Part shown: positions 1 to 5,856 of the stretch, piece after piece
Layout: the number at the start of each line of letters is the position of its first letter
How positions within the stretch are numbered: the first letter of the stretch is position 1
DNA from: an uncultured bacterium
GTDB lineage: Bacteria > Patescibacteriota > Minisyncoccia > Phycocordibacterales > UBA1006
Reading direction: 5' to 3'
Assembly: GCA_937898165.1 (NCBI GenBank)
Contig: CALDKO010000044.1
Span: 1-7,435 of the forward strand
DNA length: 7,435 nt
The notes under the pieces: model-generated
Told to the model about the DNA's origin: nothing
The model's input: only the letters and a program-made list of their open reading frames with translations
Databases searched by the model: none
Made by a program: the position numbers and the translations under genes

Positions 1-131
1 TTTTTAAAATTGCACCACTGCATTTGCATTTTCAGGCTTTAGGCTGGTCACGTGAAAAAATAACCATGCGTTATTGGATTCTTACCGTTATGTTTGCGGT
101 TCTTGGAATTTTGGTTGCAATCATTGGTTAG
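1..131 (+). CDS. mraY: phospho-N-acetylmuramoyl-pentapeptide-transferase, C-terminal end (partial)
   Basis: This is the 3' end of a gene that begins upstream of the window; codons run in frame from position 3 to a TAG at 129-131. The 42 visible residues carry the MraY C-terminal signature: an Ala-Pro-Leu-His-x-His-Phe stretch (12-32), then Leu-Gly-Trp, and a final hydrophobic helix starting Met-Arg-Tyr-Trp-Ile (66-80). MraY is an integral membrane enzyme that transfers phospho-MurNAc-pentapeptide from UDP to undecaprenyl phosphate, making lipid I. The family usually has three consecutive histidines here; this protein has His-Leu-His. ftsW and murG follow directly, the expected dcw order, which supports the call despite the short fragment. 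The other open frame over this stretch (from 74) is an out-of-frame extension of ftsW and is not coding. Confidence 0.88.
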   Translation, partial: FKIAPLHLHFQALGWSREKITMRYWILTVMFAVLGILVAIIG

Positions 132-133
132 AA

Positions 134-139
134 TATAAT
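134..139 (+). promoter_or_regulatory. -10 box for ftsW, leaderless-type spacing
   Basis: A perfect TATAAT lies in the 14-base gap between mraY and ftsW and ends 6 bases before the ftsW ATG at 146. A weak -35 candidate, TTGGTT, lies 17 bases upstream at 111-116 inside mraY. Transcription from this box would begin at or next to the start codon. There is no Shine-Dalgarno sequence in the 20 bases before the ATG. Promoter activity is inferred from the motif and spacing only. Confidence 0.5.
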
Positions 140-145
140 GTAATT

Positions 146-1276
146 ATGAATGCTAAAACTTTTTCCATAGATAAAATATTTTTGATCATTGTAGGAATTT
201 TAATGGGTTCTGGACTCTTATTTTTTCTCTCTGCTTCACTATCATTACTTGGTTCTCATACTGGGGAACTTTCACGTATATTGATGAGTCAAATTCTACT
301 GGGGTTAGTTGGTGGAATTATTGGTGCATATATTATGCTTAATATCCCATTGAAATATGTAAAGCAATACGCACTTCCTATTGCAATTGCAAGTTTATTA
401 TTAACTGCGTCGGTTCTCATTCCTGGAATAGGGGTCCGTTCGGGTGGTGCGGCGCGCTGGCTTGATCTTGGTTTTATTTCTTTTCAACCGGTGGAAATAT
501 TAAAATATACTATTGTTATTTATTATGCAGCATGGTTGGCCTATGCAGATAATAAAGAAAAAACAATTTGGTATACATTAGTACCGCTATTGGTGATCTT
601 GGGATTAGTTGGTGGAATTTTGCTTGCTCAACCTGATACGGACAACTTTATGATTATTGCAATTACTTGTATCATTATGTATTTTGTCTCAGGAGCACAG
701 TGGAAACATATATTATTGTTGCTGCTAGCAGGATTAATGGTTGGTGGTGCATTGATTATGACTCGTCCATATATTTTGAGTCGTCTGACAACATTTTTAG
801 ACCCGACTCATGATCCATTAGGTTCATCATATCAAGTTCAGCAAGCATTGATTGCTGTTGGGTCTGGGAATATTACTGGACGTGGTTTTGGACAAAGCAT
901 TCAAAAATTTAAGTATTTACCAGAACCATTAAGTGATTCGATTTATGCTGTTATGGCAGAAGAATTTGGTTTTGTAGGTGCATTAGGACTCGTTGTTTTG
1001 TATTTATTATTCGGGCTTCGCGGATATGTTATTGCTATAAAAACACATGATATATTTCACAGTCTGATAGTAGTCGGGATTATATCACTCATTTTATTCC
1101 AATCATTACTCAATATCGCATCAACTATTGCATTATTTCCACTTTCTGGGTTGCCGTTAGTGTTTGTAAGTCATGGAGGGACAGCATTATTTTTTGCCTG
1201 TGTAGCCATTGGATTAGTATTGAATATTTCTCAATATCAAAAAACAGTGACACTTCCAGTACGTCGAAATTCATAG
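146..1276 (+). CDS. ftsW: SEDS-family lipid II polymerase FtsW
   Basis: A 376-residue polytopic membrane protein of the SEDS family, which polymerises lipid II into glycan strands at the septum together with a class B penicillin-binding protein. Hydrophobic segments run along its length. Family landmarks in order: Gly-Gly-Ala-Ala-Arg-Trp-Leu-Asp-Leu around W105 followed by SFQPVEILK; the Gln-Pro-Asp triad at 162-164; Phe-Leu-Asp-Pro and SSYQVQQALIAVGSG; then LPEPLSDSIYAVMAEEFG, with D264 at the position of the proposed SEDS catalytic aspartate; and near the C-terminus NIASTIALFPLSGLPL and SHGGT (from S342). The frame stays open back to 74, but that extension overlaps mraY and looks non-coding. 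ATG 146 starts a short polar N-terminus before the first helix and sits just after a -10 box, so it is preferred. Gene order (mraY before, murG 13 bases after) favours FtsW over RodA. Departures from consensus are Thr-Asp-Asn after QPD and His for Tyr in SYGG. Confidence 0.92.
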   Translation: MNAKTFSIDKIFLIIVGILMGSGLLFFLSASLSLLGSHTGELSRILMSQILLGLVGGIIGAYIMLNIPLKYVKQYALPIAIASLLLTASVLIPGIGVRSGGAARWLDLGFISFQPVEILKYTIVIYYAAWLAYADNKEKTIWYTLVPLLVILGLVGGILLAQPDTDNFMIIAITCIIMYFVSGAQWKHILLLLLAGLMVGGALIMTRPYILSRLTTFLDPTHDPLGSSYQVQQALIAVGSGNITGRGFGQSIQKFKYLPEPLSDSIYAVMAEEFGFVGALGLVVLYLLFGLRGYVIAIKTHDIFHSLIVVGIISLILFQSLLNIASTIALFPLSGLPLVFVSHGGTALFFACVAIGLVLNISQYQKTVTLPVRRNS

Positions 1277-1282
1277 TATACT
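1277..1282 (+). promoter_or_regulatory. -10 box for murG, leaderless-type spacing
   Basis: TATACT begins immediately after the ftsW TAG stop and ends 7 bases before the murG ATG at 1290. The intervening bases are GATTTAT, giving the TTTATATGA start context also seen at gltX and the exonuclease. I see no -35 at normal spacing and no Shine-Dalgarno sequence. murG may also be read through from the mraY/ftsW transcript, as there is no terminator in between. Confidence 0.45.
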
Positions 1283-1289
1283 GATTTAT

Positions 1290-2426
1290 ATGAAAATTGT
1301 TTTAACAGGAGGAGGTACTGGTGGGCATTTTTACCCACTGATCGCAGTTGCAGAAGAAATCAATAAAATTGTTGATGATGAAAAAATAGCACACGTGGAA
1401 ATGTATTATTTTTCTGATGCTCCATACGATAGAGAAATATTGTTTGAAAATAGAATTCATTTCGTACAAATTCCAGCAGGGAAGTTACGAGTGTATTTTT
1501 CGTTGAAAAATTTTACTGACATGTTTAAAACCGCGTACGGTGTATTGATTGGTTTTTGGAACATATTTCGAGTATATCCTGATGTTATCTTTGCGAAAGG
1601 TGCATATGCATCATTCCCAACATTATTTGCTGCAAAATTATTACGCATTCCGGTAATTATTCATGAATCAGATTCTGCACCAGGCCGGGTGACTAATTGG
1701 GCAGGAAAATTTGCACAGTATATTGCGTTGTCATATGCAGAATCTGCTCAGTTTTTCCCTAAAGATCGCGTAGCACATGTTGGTCAACCAATACGTCCTG
1801 AGCTAGAACACCCTATTCGCGATGGGGCCTATGAATTTTTACAATTGGAACCTTCTACGCCAACCATTTTTGTGTTTGGTGGCTCACTCGGTGCGCAGAT
1901 TATTAATGAGGCAATTTTGCAGGCTCTCCCTGAATTAGTAAAAAAATTTCAAATTATCCATCAAACAGGAAAAAGTAACTTTGATGAGGTTTCAAATCGT
2001 GCAAAATTAATTTTAGAAGGAAATGAATTTGCATCCCGGTATAAATCATTTCCATATCTGAATCCATTATCGATTAGAATGTCCGCAGGAGTCGCTAATG
2101 TAATTATTACACGTGCAGGTTCAAGTTTATTTGAAATTGCGTCATGGGGTGTTCCTGCTATTGTAATTCCAATCACCACAACTAATAATGATCATCAGCG
2201 AAAAAATGCCTTTGGGTATGCTCGTGCTGGTGCAGGTATTGTGATTGAAGAAAAAAATCTAACACCACATATTATTATTAATGAGGCGACAAGAATCATT
2301 ACTGATCTAAACCTGCATAATAGAATGGCAAAGGCAGCAAAAGATTTTTACCAACCAAATGCTGCACATAAAATTGCAAAAAAAGTAATAGAAATTGGAC
2401 TCTCACATTTACCAAAAGAGAAATAA
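1290..2426 (+). CDS. murG: UDP-N-acetylglucosamine:lipid I N-acetylglucosaminyltransferase MurG
   Basis: A 378-residue GT-B fold glycosyltransferase that adds GlcNAc from UDP-GlcNAc to lipid I to form lipid II at the cytoplasmic face of the membrane. The N-terminal acceptor domain opens with the glycine-rich loop TGGGTGGHFYP (residues 6-16) and continues with FAKGAYASFP (101-110) and IHESDSAPGRVTN (124-136, the family HEQN..PG..N motif). The linker carries VGQPIRPEL (164-172). The C-terminal donor domain shows FGGSLGAQIIN (196-206), HQTGK (224-228), ITRAGSSLFEIASWGVPAIV (273-292, with E282 at the UDP-GlcNAc-binding glutamate position) and DHQRKNA (301-307). Length is normal for the family and every key motif is intact, so it should be active. 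There is no Shine-Dalgarno; ATG 1290 follows a -10 box by 7 bases. The AGGAGG at about 1309 lies inside the glycine-loop codons and is not a ribosome site. In dcw clusters murC commonly follows murG; here a terminator and a convergent gene follow. Confidence 0.96.
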   Translation: MKIVLTGGGTGGHFYPLIAVAEEINKIVDDEKIAHVEMYYFSDAPYDREILFENRIHFVQIPAGKLRVYFSLKNFTDMFKTAYGVLIGFWNIFRVYPDVIFAKGAYASFPTLFAAKLLRIPVIIHESDSAPGRVTNWAGKFAQYIALSYAESAQFFPKDRVAHVGQPIRPELEHPIRDGAYEFLQLEPSTPTIFVFGGSLGAQIINEAILQALPELVKKFQIIHQTGKSNFDEVSNRAKLILEGNEFASRYKSFPYLNPLSIRMSAGVANVIITRAGSSLFEIASWGVPAIVIPITTTNNDHQRKNAFGYARAGAGIVIEEKNLTPHIIINEATRIITDLNLHNRMAKAAKDFYQPNAAHKIAKKVIEIGLSHLPKEK

Positions 2427-2452
2427 AAAAGTCGAACTAATGTTCGACTTTT
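2427..2452. terminator. bidirectional intrinsic terminator between murG and the GNAT gene
   Basis: A perfect 11-bp hairpin: AAAAGTCGAAC (2427-2437) pairs with GTTCGACTTTT (2442-2452) around a TAAT loop (2438-2441). It begins at the murG stop and ends 3 bases before the end of the convergent acetyltransferase gene. A-tract and T-tract flank both sides, so it can stop transcription of both genes. Confidence 0.9.
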
Positions 2453-2455
2453 GTT

Positions 2456-3010
2456 TTACTTTAAATCTGTTTTTAAGATGGAGTATACAAAAGAATCTCT
2501 ATATTCTCCTTTCAATAGAACACTGCCACGTGCAGTTCCTTCTTTGGTAAATCCAAGTCTCTCAGGAACATTTTTACTTTTTAAGTTTTCAGTATCCATT
2601 TTAATAACAATCCGATGAATAGTTGTATTTGCAAATGCATATTCAATTATTTTTTTACAACATAATGTGATGATACCATAACCATTTTCAGACTCTGATA
2701 ACCAATAACCAATTTCTGCTATAAATCCTTTTATAGAAATGAATCCGACTCTACCAATTAATATATCTTTTTTAAAGATACCTAATTCAAGGGCGGTGCC
2801 TGCATAGAAATTGTCATGATCTTTTTGTATTTTTTTTCTCGTATCATTAATTGATTTTACATCACGAACCCACATTAACCATTGGGATAGAAACTTTTTG
2901 TTTTTCAAAGTTAATTGGAACATTTCTTCTGCGTCTGTGTGATCAAGGAGTCTCATTTGAATTTCGTCATTTACGGTTAATATAAACCTCTTGCTTTTTG
3001 TTCTCTTCAT
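2456..3010 (-). CDS. GNAT-family N-acetyltransferase, RimL/YdaF-like
   Basis: A 184-residue soluble protein that would transfer an acetyl group from acetyl-CoA to an amino group. It follows the RimJ/RimL/YdaF pattern: an N-terminal beta strand and MRLLDHTDAEEMFQL (19-33), a Trp-rich region around FLSQWLMWV (40-48), the core AEIGYWLSE (98-106) and the acetyl-CoA pyrophosphate-binding turn Gly-Tyr-Gly (110-112; the Q/R-x-x-G-x-G loop with Ser in the first position), then HRIVIKMDTENLKSKNVPERLGFTKEG (132-158), where the Asn and Lys-Ser contact the cofactor in relatives. From memory it closely resembles Bacillus subtilis YdaF, annotated as a ribosomal-protein serine acetyltransferase, but RimL-type enzymes also modify antibiotics, polyamines or peptides, so the substrate is unknown. 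It is the only minus-strand gene here, convergent to murG and divergent from gltX, so it may be a transferred gene inserted beside the dcw cluster. Confidence 0.9.
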   Translation of the reverse strand: MKRTKSKRFILTVNDEIQMRLLDHTDAEEMFQLTLKNKKFLSQWLMWVRDVKSINDTRKKIQKDHDNFYAGTALELGIFKKDILIGRVGFISIKGFIAEIGYWLSESENGYGIITLCCKKIIEYAFANTTIHRIVIKMDTENLKSKNVPERLGFTKEGTARGSVLLKGEYRDSFVYSILKTDLK

Positions 3011-3019
3011 GTATAGTTA

Positions 3020-3028
3020 TTTTTAACA
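3020..3028 (-). promoter_or_regulatory. possible extended -10 for the GNAT gene
   Basis: Read on the minus strand this is TGT-TAAAAA, an extended -10-like element ending 9 bases before the ATG at 3010, the same geometry as the plus-strand genes. The hexamer is a weak match. A perfect TTGACA lies further upstream on this strand (3057-3052), but its distance is too long for this -10. With that -35, a TAACTT hexamer 16 bases on is an alternative, also weak. No Shine-Dalgarno precedes the ATG. Confidence 0.3.
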
Positions 3029-3042
3029 CAAGTTAAACAAAA

Positions 3043-3059
3043 TATTGACTTTGTCAATA
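3043..3059. repeat. perfect inverted repeat in the divergent GNAT/gltX promoter region
   Basis: TATTGAC (3043-3049) and GTCAATA (3053-3059) form a perfect 7-bp dyad around a TTT centre. It sits in the 87-base region between two divergently read genes. There is no T-tract in either direction, so it does not look like a terminator; the size and position suit a dimeric regulator's operator. The right arm also supplies a consensus TTGACA on the minus strand, so the symmetry could be a by-product of a -35 element. Confidence 0.4.
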
Positions 3060-3081
3060 CCTCGCCAAATAAACCTTATTT

Positions 3082-3090
3082 TGCTATAGT
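3082..3090 (+). promoter_or_regulatory. extended -10 promoter for gltX, leaderless-type spacing
   Basis: TGC-TATAGT is an extended -10 element ending 7 bases before the gltX ATG at 3098. The 7 bases are AATTTAT, nearly the same as before murG. A degenerate -35 (TCGCCA, 4 of 6) lies 17 bases upstream at 3062-3067. No Shine-Dalgarno sequence is present. Confidence 0.55.
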
Positions 3091-3097
3091 AATTTAT

Positions 3098-4420
3098 ATG
3101 AATCAAATTGTTACACGCTTTGCACCGTCTCCAACAGGACATCTACACGCAGGAGGTTACCGGACTGCATTTTTCGCGTATTTATTTGCTAAAAAACATA
3201 ATGGTAAGTTTGTATTGCGAATAGAGGATACCGATCGGGAACGTTCAAAACAAGAATACACAGATGAAATTTTTAATGTATTTGAAACTATTGGAATTTC
3301 TTATGATGAGAAATATATTCAATCTGAACATGTTAATCGACACCAGGAATGTTTACAGCAATTAATTGATAGCGGTAATGCATATGTTTCAAAAGAGGAA
3401 GCAAAAGATGGTAGTGGAGTTATAAAGGATATTATCCGTTTTAAAAATCCTAACAAAATTGTTACGTTTGTTGATTTGATTCGTGGGGAAATTAGTACTG
3501 ATACAACCGACCTTGGTGATTTTGTCATTGCAAAAAATATTACAGAACCGCTATTTCACCTGGCAGTAGTGGTAGATGATCATGATGAAGGGATAACTCA
3601 TGTTATTCGTGCAGAAGAACATATCGCAAACACCCCTCGACAAATTTTAATTCATGAGGCATTAGGTTTTTCAATTCCACAATATGGACATTTACCACTG
3701 GTACTTGCTCCTGATAAAACAAAAATGTCAAAACGAAAAGGTGCAGTACCTGTGGTTGAATATTTGGAACGTGGATATTTACCTGCAGCACTATTAAATG
3801 CAATTTGTTTATGTGGTTGGAATCCAGGGACAGAGCAAGAATTGTTTACACGAACAGAACTTGAACAAGTGTTTGATCTTGATAAAGTTCAAAAAGCCGG
3901 CGCAATTTTTAATGAGGAAAAGTTAAATTGGTTTAATCGTGAATACATAAAATTACTTTCAGATGACCAGAAAAAATCTTGGGTAGTAAAATATCTACCA
4001 GAAAAACTAAAAGGATTATCTGATGATATGATTACAAAATTGGTTCCCGTTATCATTGAGAGAGTTAATTATTTTGGTGAAATAAAAGATTTTGCAGATC
4101 AAGGCGAATATGATTATTATGTAGCACCACCTGAGTTTACAATTGAAAAAATTGTTTGGAAAACAGATACAGTAGACCAATCAAAGGCCCATTTGCAAAA
4201 AGTATATGATGTAATAAATAATTATACAGATGATTGGACAGTAGAGGGTATCAAATCAACTATTTGGGATTATGCCGAATCAGTTGGACGCGGTAATGTA
4301 TTGTGGCCATTCCGATATTCATTGTCAGGACGTGATAAATCACCTGATCCGTTTGTCTTAGCATTTATTTTAGGAAAAAGCGAAACATTACAAAGAATAA
4401 AAAATATTTTAGACAAATAA
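3098..4420 (+). CDS. gltX: glutamyl-tRNA synthetase (GluRS)
   Basis: A 440-residue class I aminoacyl-tRNA synthetase that charges tRNA-Glu with glutamate in the cytoplasm. The Rossmann catalytic domain begins at once with TRFAPSPTGHLHAGGYRTA (6-24; HIGH motif as HLHAGG) and LRIEDTDRERS (40-50). It continues with VTFVDLIRGEI (122-132), DFVIAKN, AVVVDDHDEGITHVIRAEEHIANTPRQ (156-182) and the KMSKRKG loop (209-215). The C-terminal anticodon-binding part ends in PFRYSLSGRDKSPDP (404-418), a GluRS signature. It is shorter than the usual 460-490 residues. Most of the loss is between Ala-Tyr-Val (95-97) and IRFKN (113-117), where typical bacterial GluRS has a longer, sometimes zinc-binding insert; here only about 15 residues join them, without cysteines. 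Whether it also charges tRNA-Gln for amidation by GatCAB cannot be told. ATG 3098 is the first residue of the conserved domain. The gene has its own promoter and terminator. Confidence 0.95.
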   Translation: MNQIVTRFAPSPTGHLHAGGYRTAFFAYLFAKKHNGKFVLRIEDTDRERSKQEYTDEIFNVFETIGISYDEKYIQSEHVNRHQECLQQLIDSGNAYVSKEEAKDGSGVIKDIIRFKNPNKIVTFVDLIRGEISTDTTDLGDFVIAKNITEPLFHLAVVVDDHDEGITHVIRAEEHIANTPRQILIHEALGFSIPQYGHLPLVLAPDKTKMSKRKGAVPVVEYLERGYLPAALLNAICLCGWNPGTEQELFTRTELEQVFDLDKVQKAGAIFNEEKLNWFNREYIKLLSDDQKKSWVVKYLPEKLKGLSDDMITKLVPVIIERVNYFGEIKDFADQGEYDYYVAPPEFTIEKIVWKTDTVDQSKAHLQKVYDVINNYTDDWTVEGIKSTIWDYAESVGRGNVLWPFRYSLSGRDKSPDPFVLAFILGKSETLQRIKNILDK

Positions 4421-4446
4421 AACATCCTTTCAAAAGGGTGTTTTAT
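4419..4446 (+). terminator. intrinsic terminator after gltX
   Basis: An 11-bp hairpin: 4419-4429 pairs with 4434-4444 around a TCAA loop (4430-4433), with one T-G wobble (4425/4438) and a CC/GG core. Its descending arm runs into a TTTTATT tract. It overlaps the gltX stop codon by two bases, and its T-tract ends 2-3 bases before the extended -10 of the next gene. Confidence 0.85.
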
Positions 4447-4448
4447 TG

Positions 4449-4457
4449 TGATATACT
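4449..4457 (+). promoter_or_regulatory. extended -10 promoter for the M23 peptidase gene
   Basis: TGA-TATACT is an extended -10 element ending 8 bases before the ATG at 4466; the bases before the ATG are GTTCTTAT. The place for a -35 (TTCAAA at 4429-4434, 4 of 6) falls within the loop of the gltX terminator, so terminator and promoter share DNA. A GTG in frame at 4448 would lie inside the promoter and is not the start. No Shine-Dalgarno. Confidence 0.55.
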
Positions 4458-4465
4458 GTTCTTAT

Positions 4466-5809
4466 ATGAAATGTATAAGAATAATGATGACAGGAATAAT
4501 AGTAATGGCTTTTTTTATTACACCAGCAGTTTCATTTGCAGAAACAAGAAAAACAAAAGAAGTAGATACTGCTATTGCTGAAAAAAACCGTCAGATTCAA
4601 GAGTTGGAACGTCAAATTACTCAATACCAAAACGAAATGCAGAATGTATCTGAGCAGGCTCAATCATTAAACAAAGAAGTTTCCACACTAAAATCATCAG
4701 AGAAAATTTTACAAACGTCTGTAAAAACAACAAATACTAAATTACAGAAAACATCGTATACCATTACAAAAAATATAAATGAAATAGAAGATTTGTCTGC
4801 CGGAATTTATGAGAATAGAAATGTAATTGCCGAATCAATTCGTACTATAAATGCTCAGGATACACGCAGTCCGGTTGAGATGTTTTTAGGAAGACAGACA
4901 TTGTCTGACTTTTTAAAGGATTATCAAGATTTGGCACAACTACAAAACCGTTTGCGCGGTACTGTTAGGGTAATGCAAGATCGCAGTGCTCAATTATCAC
5001 AGGCGCAACAAGATCTTGCGGATCGAAAGAAAGAATTGCAAGCCCTATCAGGTGAATTAACTGATAAAGAAAAAATTATTACTGACCAAAGAAAACAAAA
5101 AGATATTCTTTTAAAAGAAACAAAAAATAAGGAATCAGAATATCAAAAAAAAGTAGCAACACTACAAGAACAAGTTACTCAGATAACTAATGAAATTCGT
5201 GATTATGAATCTAAATTGAAGTTTTCATTAAATACTCAATCATTACCAAAAACTGGATCTCAAGTATTATCGTGGCCTGTAACTGATGTTGTTGTTACTC
5301 AACGTTTTGGGAAAACAGTAGATGCAAAACGTTTGTATGTTTCTGGATCTCATAGCGGTATTGATTTCCGTGCTGCTGTAGGTACACCAGTGTACGCGGT
5401 TGCTGATGGGGTTGTAGAAGGAGTGGGTGATACCGATAAAACATGTCCACGTGCATCATTTGGGAAATGGGTGTTCATTCGGCACAATAATGGTTTATCA
5501 ACTGCATATGGACACCTTTCGTTAATTAAAACAACAGAGGGGCAAACAGTAAAAAGAGGTGATTTGATCGCTTATTCAGGTAATACTGGGCACTCTACTG
5601 GGCCGCACCTACACTTAACCGTATATGCATCTAATGGTGTTGATGGCGAGGAGGGCGCACGTGTCGCAGAACGACCGTCGACAGGATGTACTGGTAGAAC
5701 ATATCGGATGCCTCTTGCGCCTACCAACGCGTATTTGGATCCATTGGCATATCTGCCAACGTCTGGTGGTATCTTTAAGGATGGAAGTGCAATTTCACAA
5801 AGTGAATAA
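4466..5809 (+). CDS. secreted coiled-coil M23 (LytM) peptidase, EnvC-like
   Basis: A 447-residue exported protein. Residues 1-25 form a signal peptide: a Lys/Arg-containing start, hydrophobic core IIVMAFFITPAV, and likely cleavage after VSFA (A25). Residues 27 to about 255 are Gln/Glu/Lys-rich heptad-like sequence predicting two long coiled coils, separated by SPVEMFLGRQTLSDFLKDYQ (about 131-150), the hinge-like element seen in EnvC and related murein hydrolase regulators. Residues about 270-440 are a LytM domain with all metal ligands visible: H296 and D300 in HSGIDFR, and H381/H383 in GPHLHLT, plus AYGHLS and GNTGHSTG. EnvC itself has a degenerate site, so unlike EnvC this could be a true zinc endopeptidase cutting peptidoglycan cross-links. 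A roughly 25-residue insert follows the HLH strand before LDPLAYLP. C327 and C408 are the only cysteines outside the signal peptide. By analogy the coiled coil may bind an FtsEX-type partner, which is not visible here. ATG 4466 is preferred over GTG 4448 because it gives a standard signal peptide and follows the promoter. Confidence 0.9.
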   Translation: MKCIRIMMTGIIVMAFFITPAVSFAETRKTKEVDTAIAEKNRQIQELERQITQYQNEMQNVSEQAQSLNKEVSTLKSSEKILQTSVKTTNTKLQKTSYTITKNINEIEDLSAGIYENRNVIAESIRTINAQDTRSPVEMFLGRQTLSDFLKDYQDLAQLQNRLRGTVRVMQDRSAQLSQAQQDLADRKKELQALSGELTDKEKIITDQRKQKDILLKETKNKESEYQKKVATLQEQVTQITNEIRDYESKLKFSLNTQSLPKTGSQVLSWPVTDVVVTQRFGKTVDAKRLYVSGSHSGIDFRAAVGTPVYAVADGVVEGVGDTDKTCPRASFGKWVFIRHNNGLSTAYGHLSLIKTTEGQTVKRGDLIAYSGNTGHSTGPHLHLTVYASNGVDGEEGARVAERPSTGCTGRTYRMPLAPTNAYLDPLAYLPTSGGIFKDGSAISQSE

Positions 5810-5837
5810 AACCCCCCGTAGAGGGCTTTTTTATTTT
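5810..5837 (+). terminator. intrinsic terminator after the M23 gene (imperfect hairpin)
   Basis: Starts just after the stop codon. A C-run (5812-5817) pairs with GGG (5823-5825) and flanking A's pair with T's; a C-C mismatch (5812/5826) interrupts the stem. A strong T-tract TTTTTTATTTT (5827-5837) follows. The hairpin is weaker than the others in the window, but position and T-tract support a terminator. Confidence 0.7.
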
Positions 5838-5838
5838 A

Positions 5839-5847
5839 TGGTACAAT
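5839..5847 (+). promoter_or_regulatory. extended -10 promoter for the exonuclease gene
   Basis: TGG-TACAAT is an extended -10 element ending 9 bases before the ATG at 5857, directly after the preceding terminator's T-tract. The start context is GGTTTATATGAAA. An AAGG at 5848-5851, 5 bases before the ATG, is the only Shine-Dalgarno-like sequence near any start in the window, but it would lie at or upstream of the expected transcription start. Confidence 0.5.
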
Positions 5848-5856
5848 AAGGTTTAT

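Noticed and set aside
74..145. N-terminal extension of ftsW by 24 residues from an upstream ATG
   Set aside because: It overlaps the conserved mraY C-terminus in another frame, has no family similarity, and lies upstream of the likely -10 box; ATG 146 is better.
1305..1316. AGGAGG-like Shine-Dalgarno sequence
   Set aside because: It lies inside murG and is formed by the codons of the conserved glycine-rich loop, with no suitable start codon just downstream. A similar sequence in gltX near 3149 is likewise coding.
1457..2179. Two minus-strand open frames (1457-1648 and 1961-2179)
   Set aside because: They are antisense shadows wholly inside the well-conserved murG frame.
3319..3803. Two minus-strand open frames inside gltX
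   Set aside because: Antisense shadows over conserved GluRS motifs, with no own start signals.
5625..5849. 74-codon plus-strand frame over the end of the M23 gene
   Set aside because: Out-of-frame shadow of the LytM domain; it runs through the terminator and promoter.
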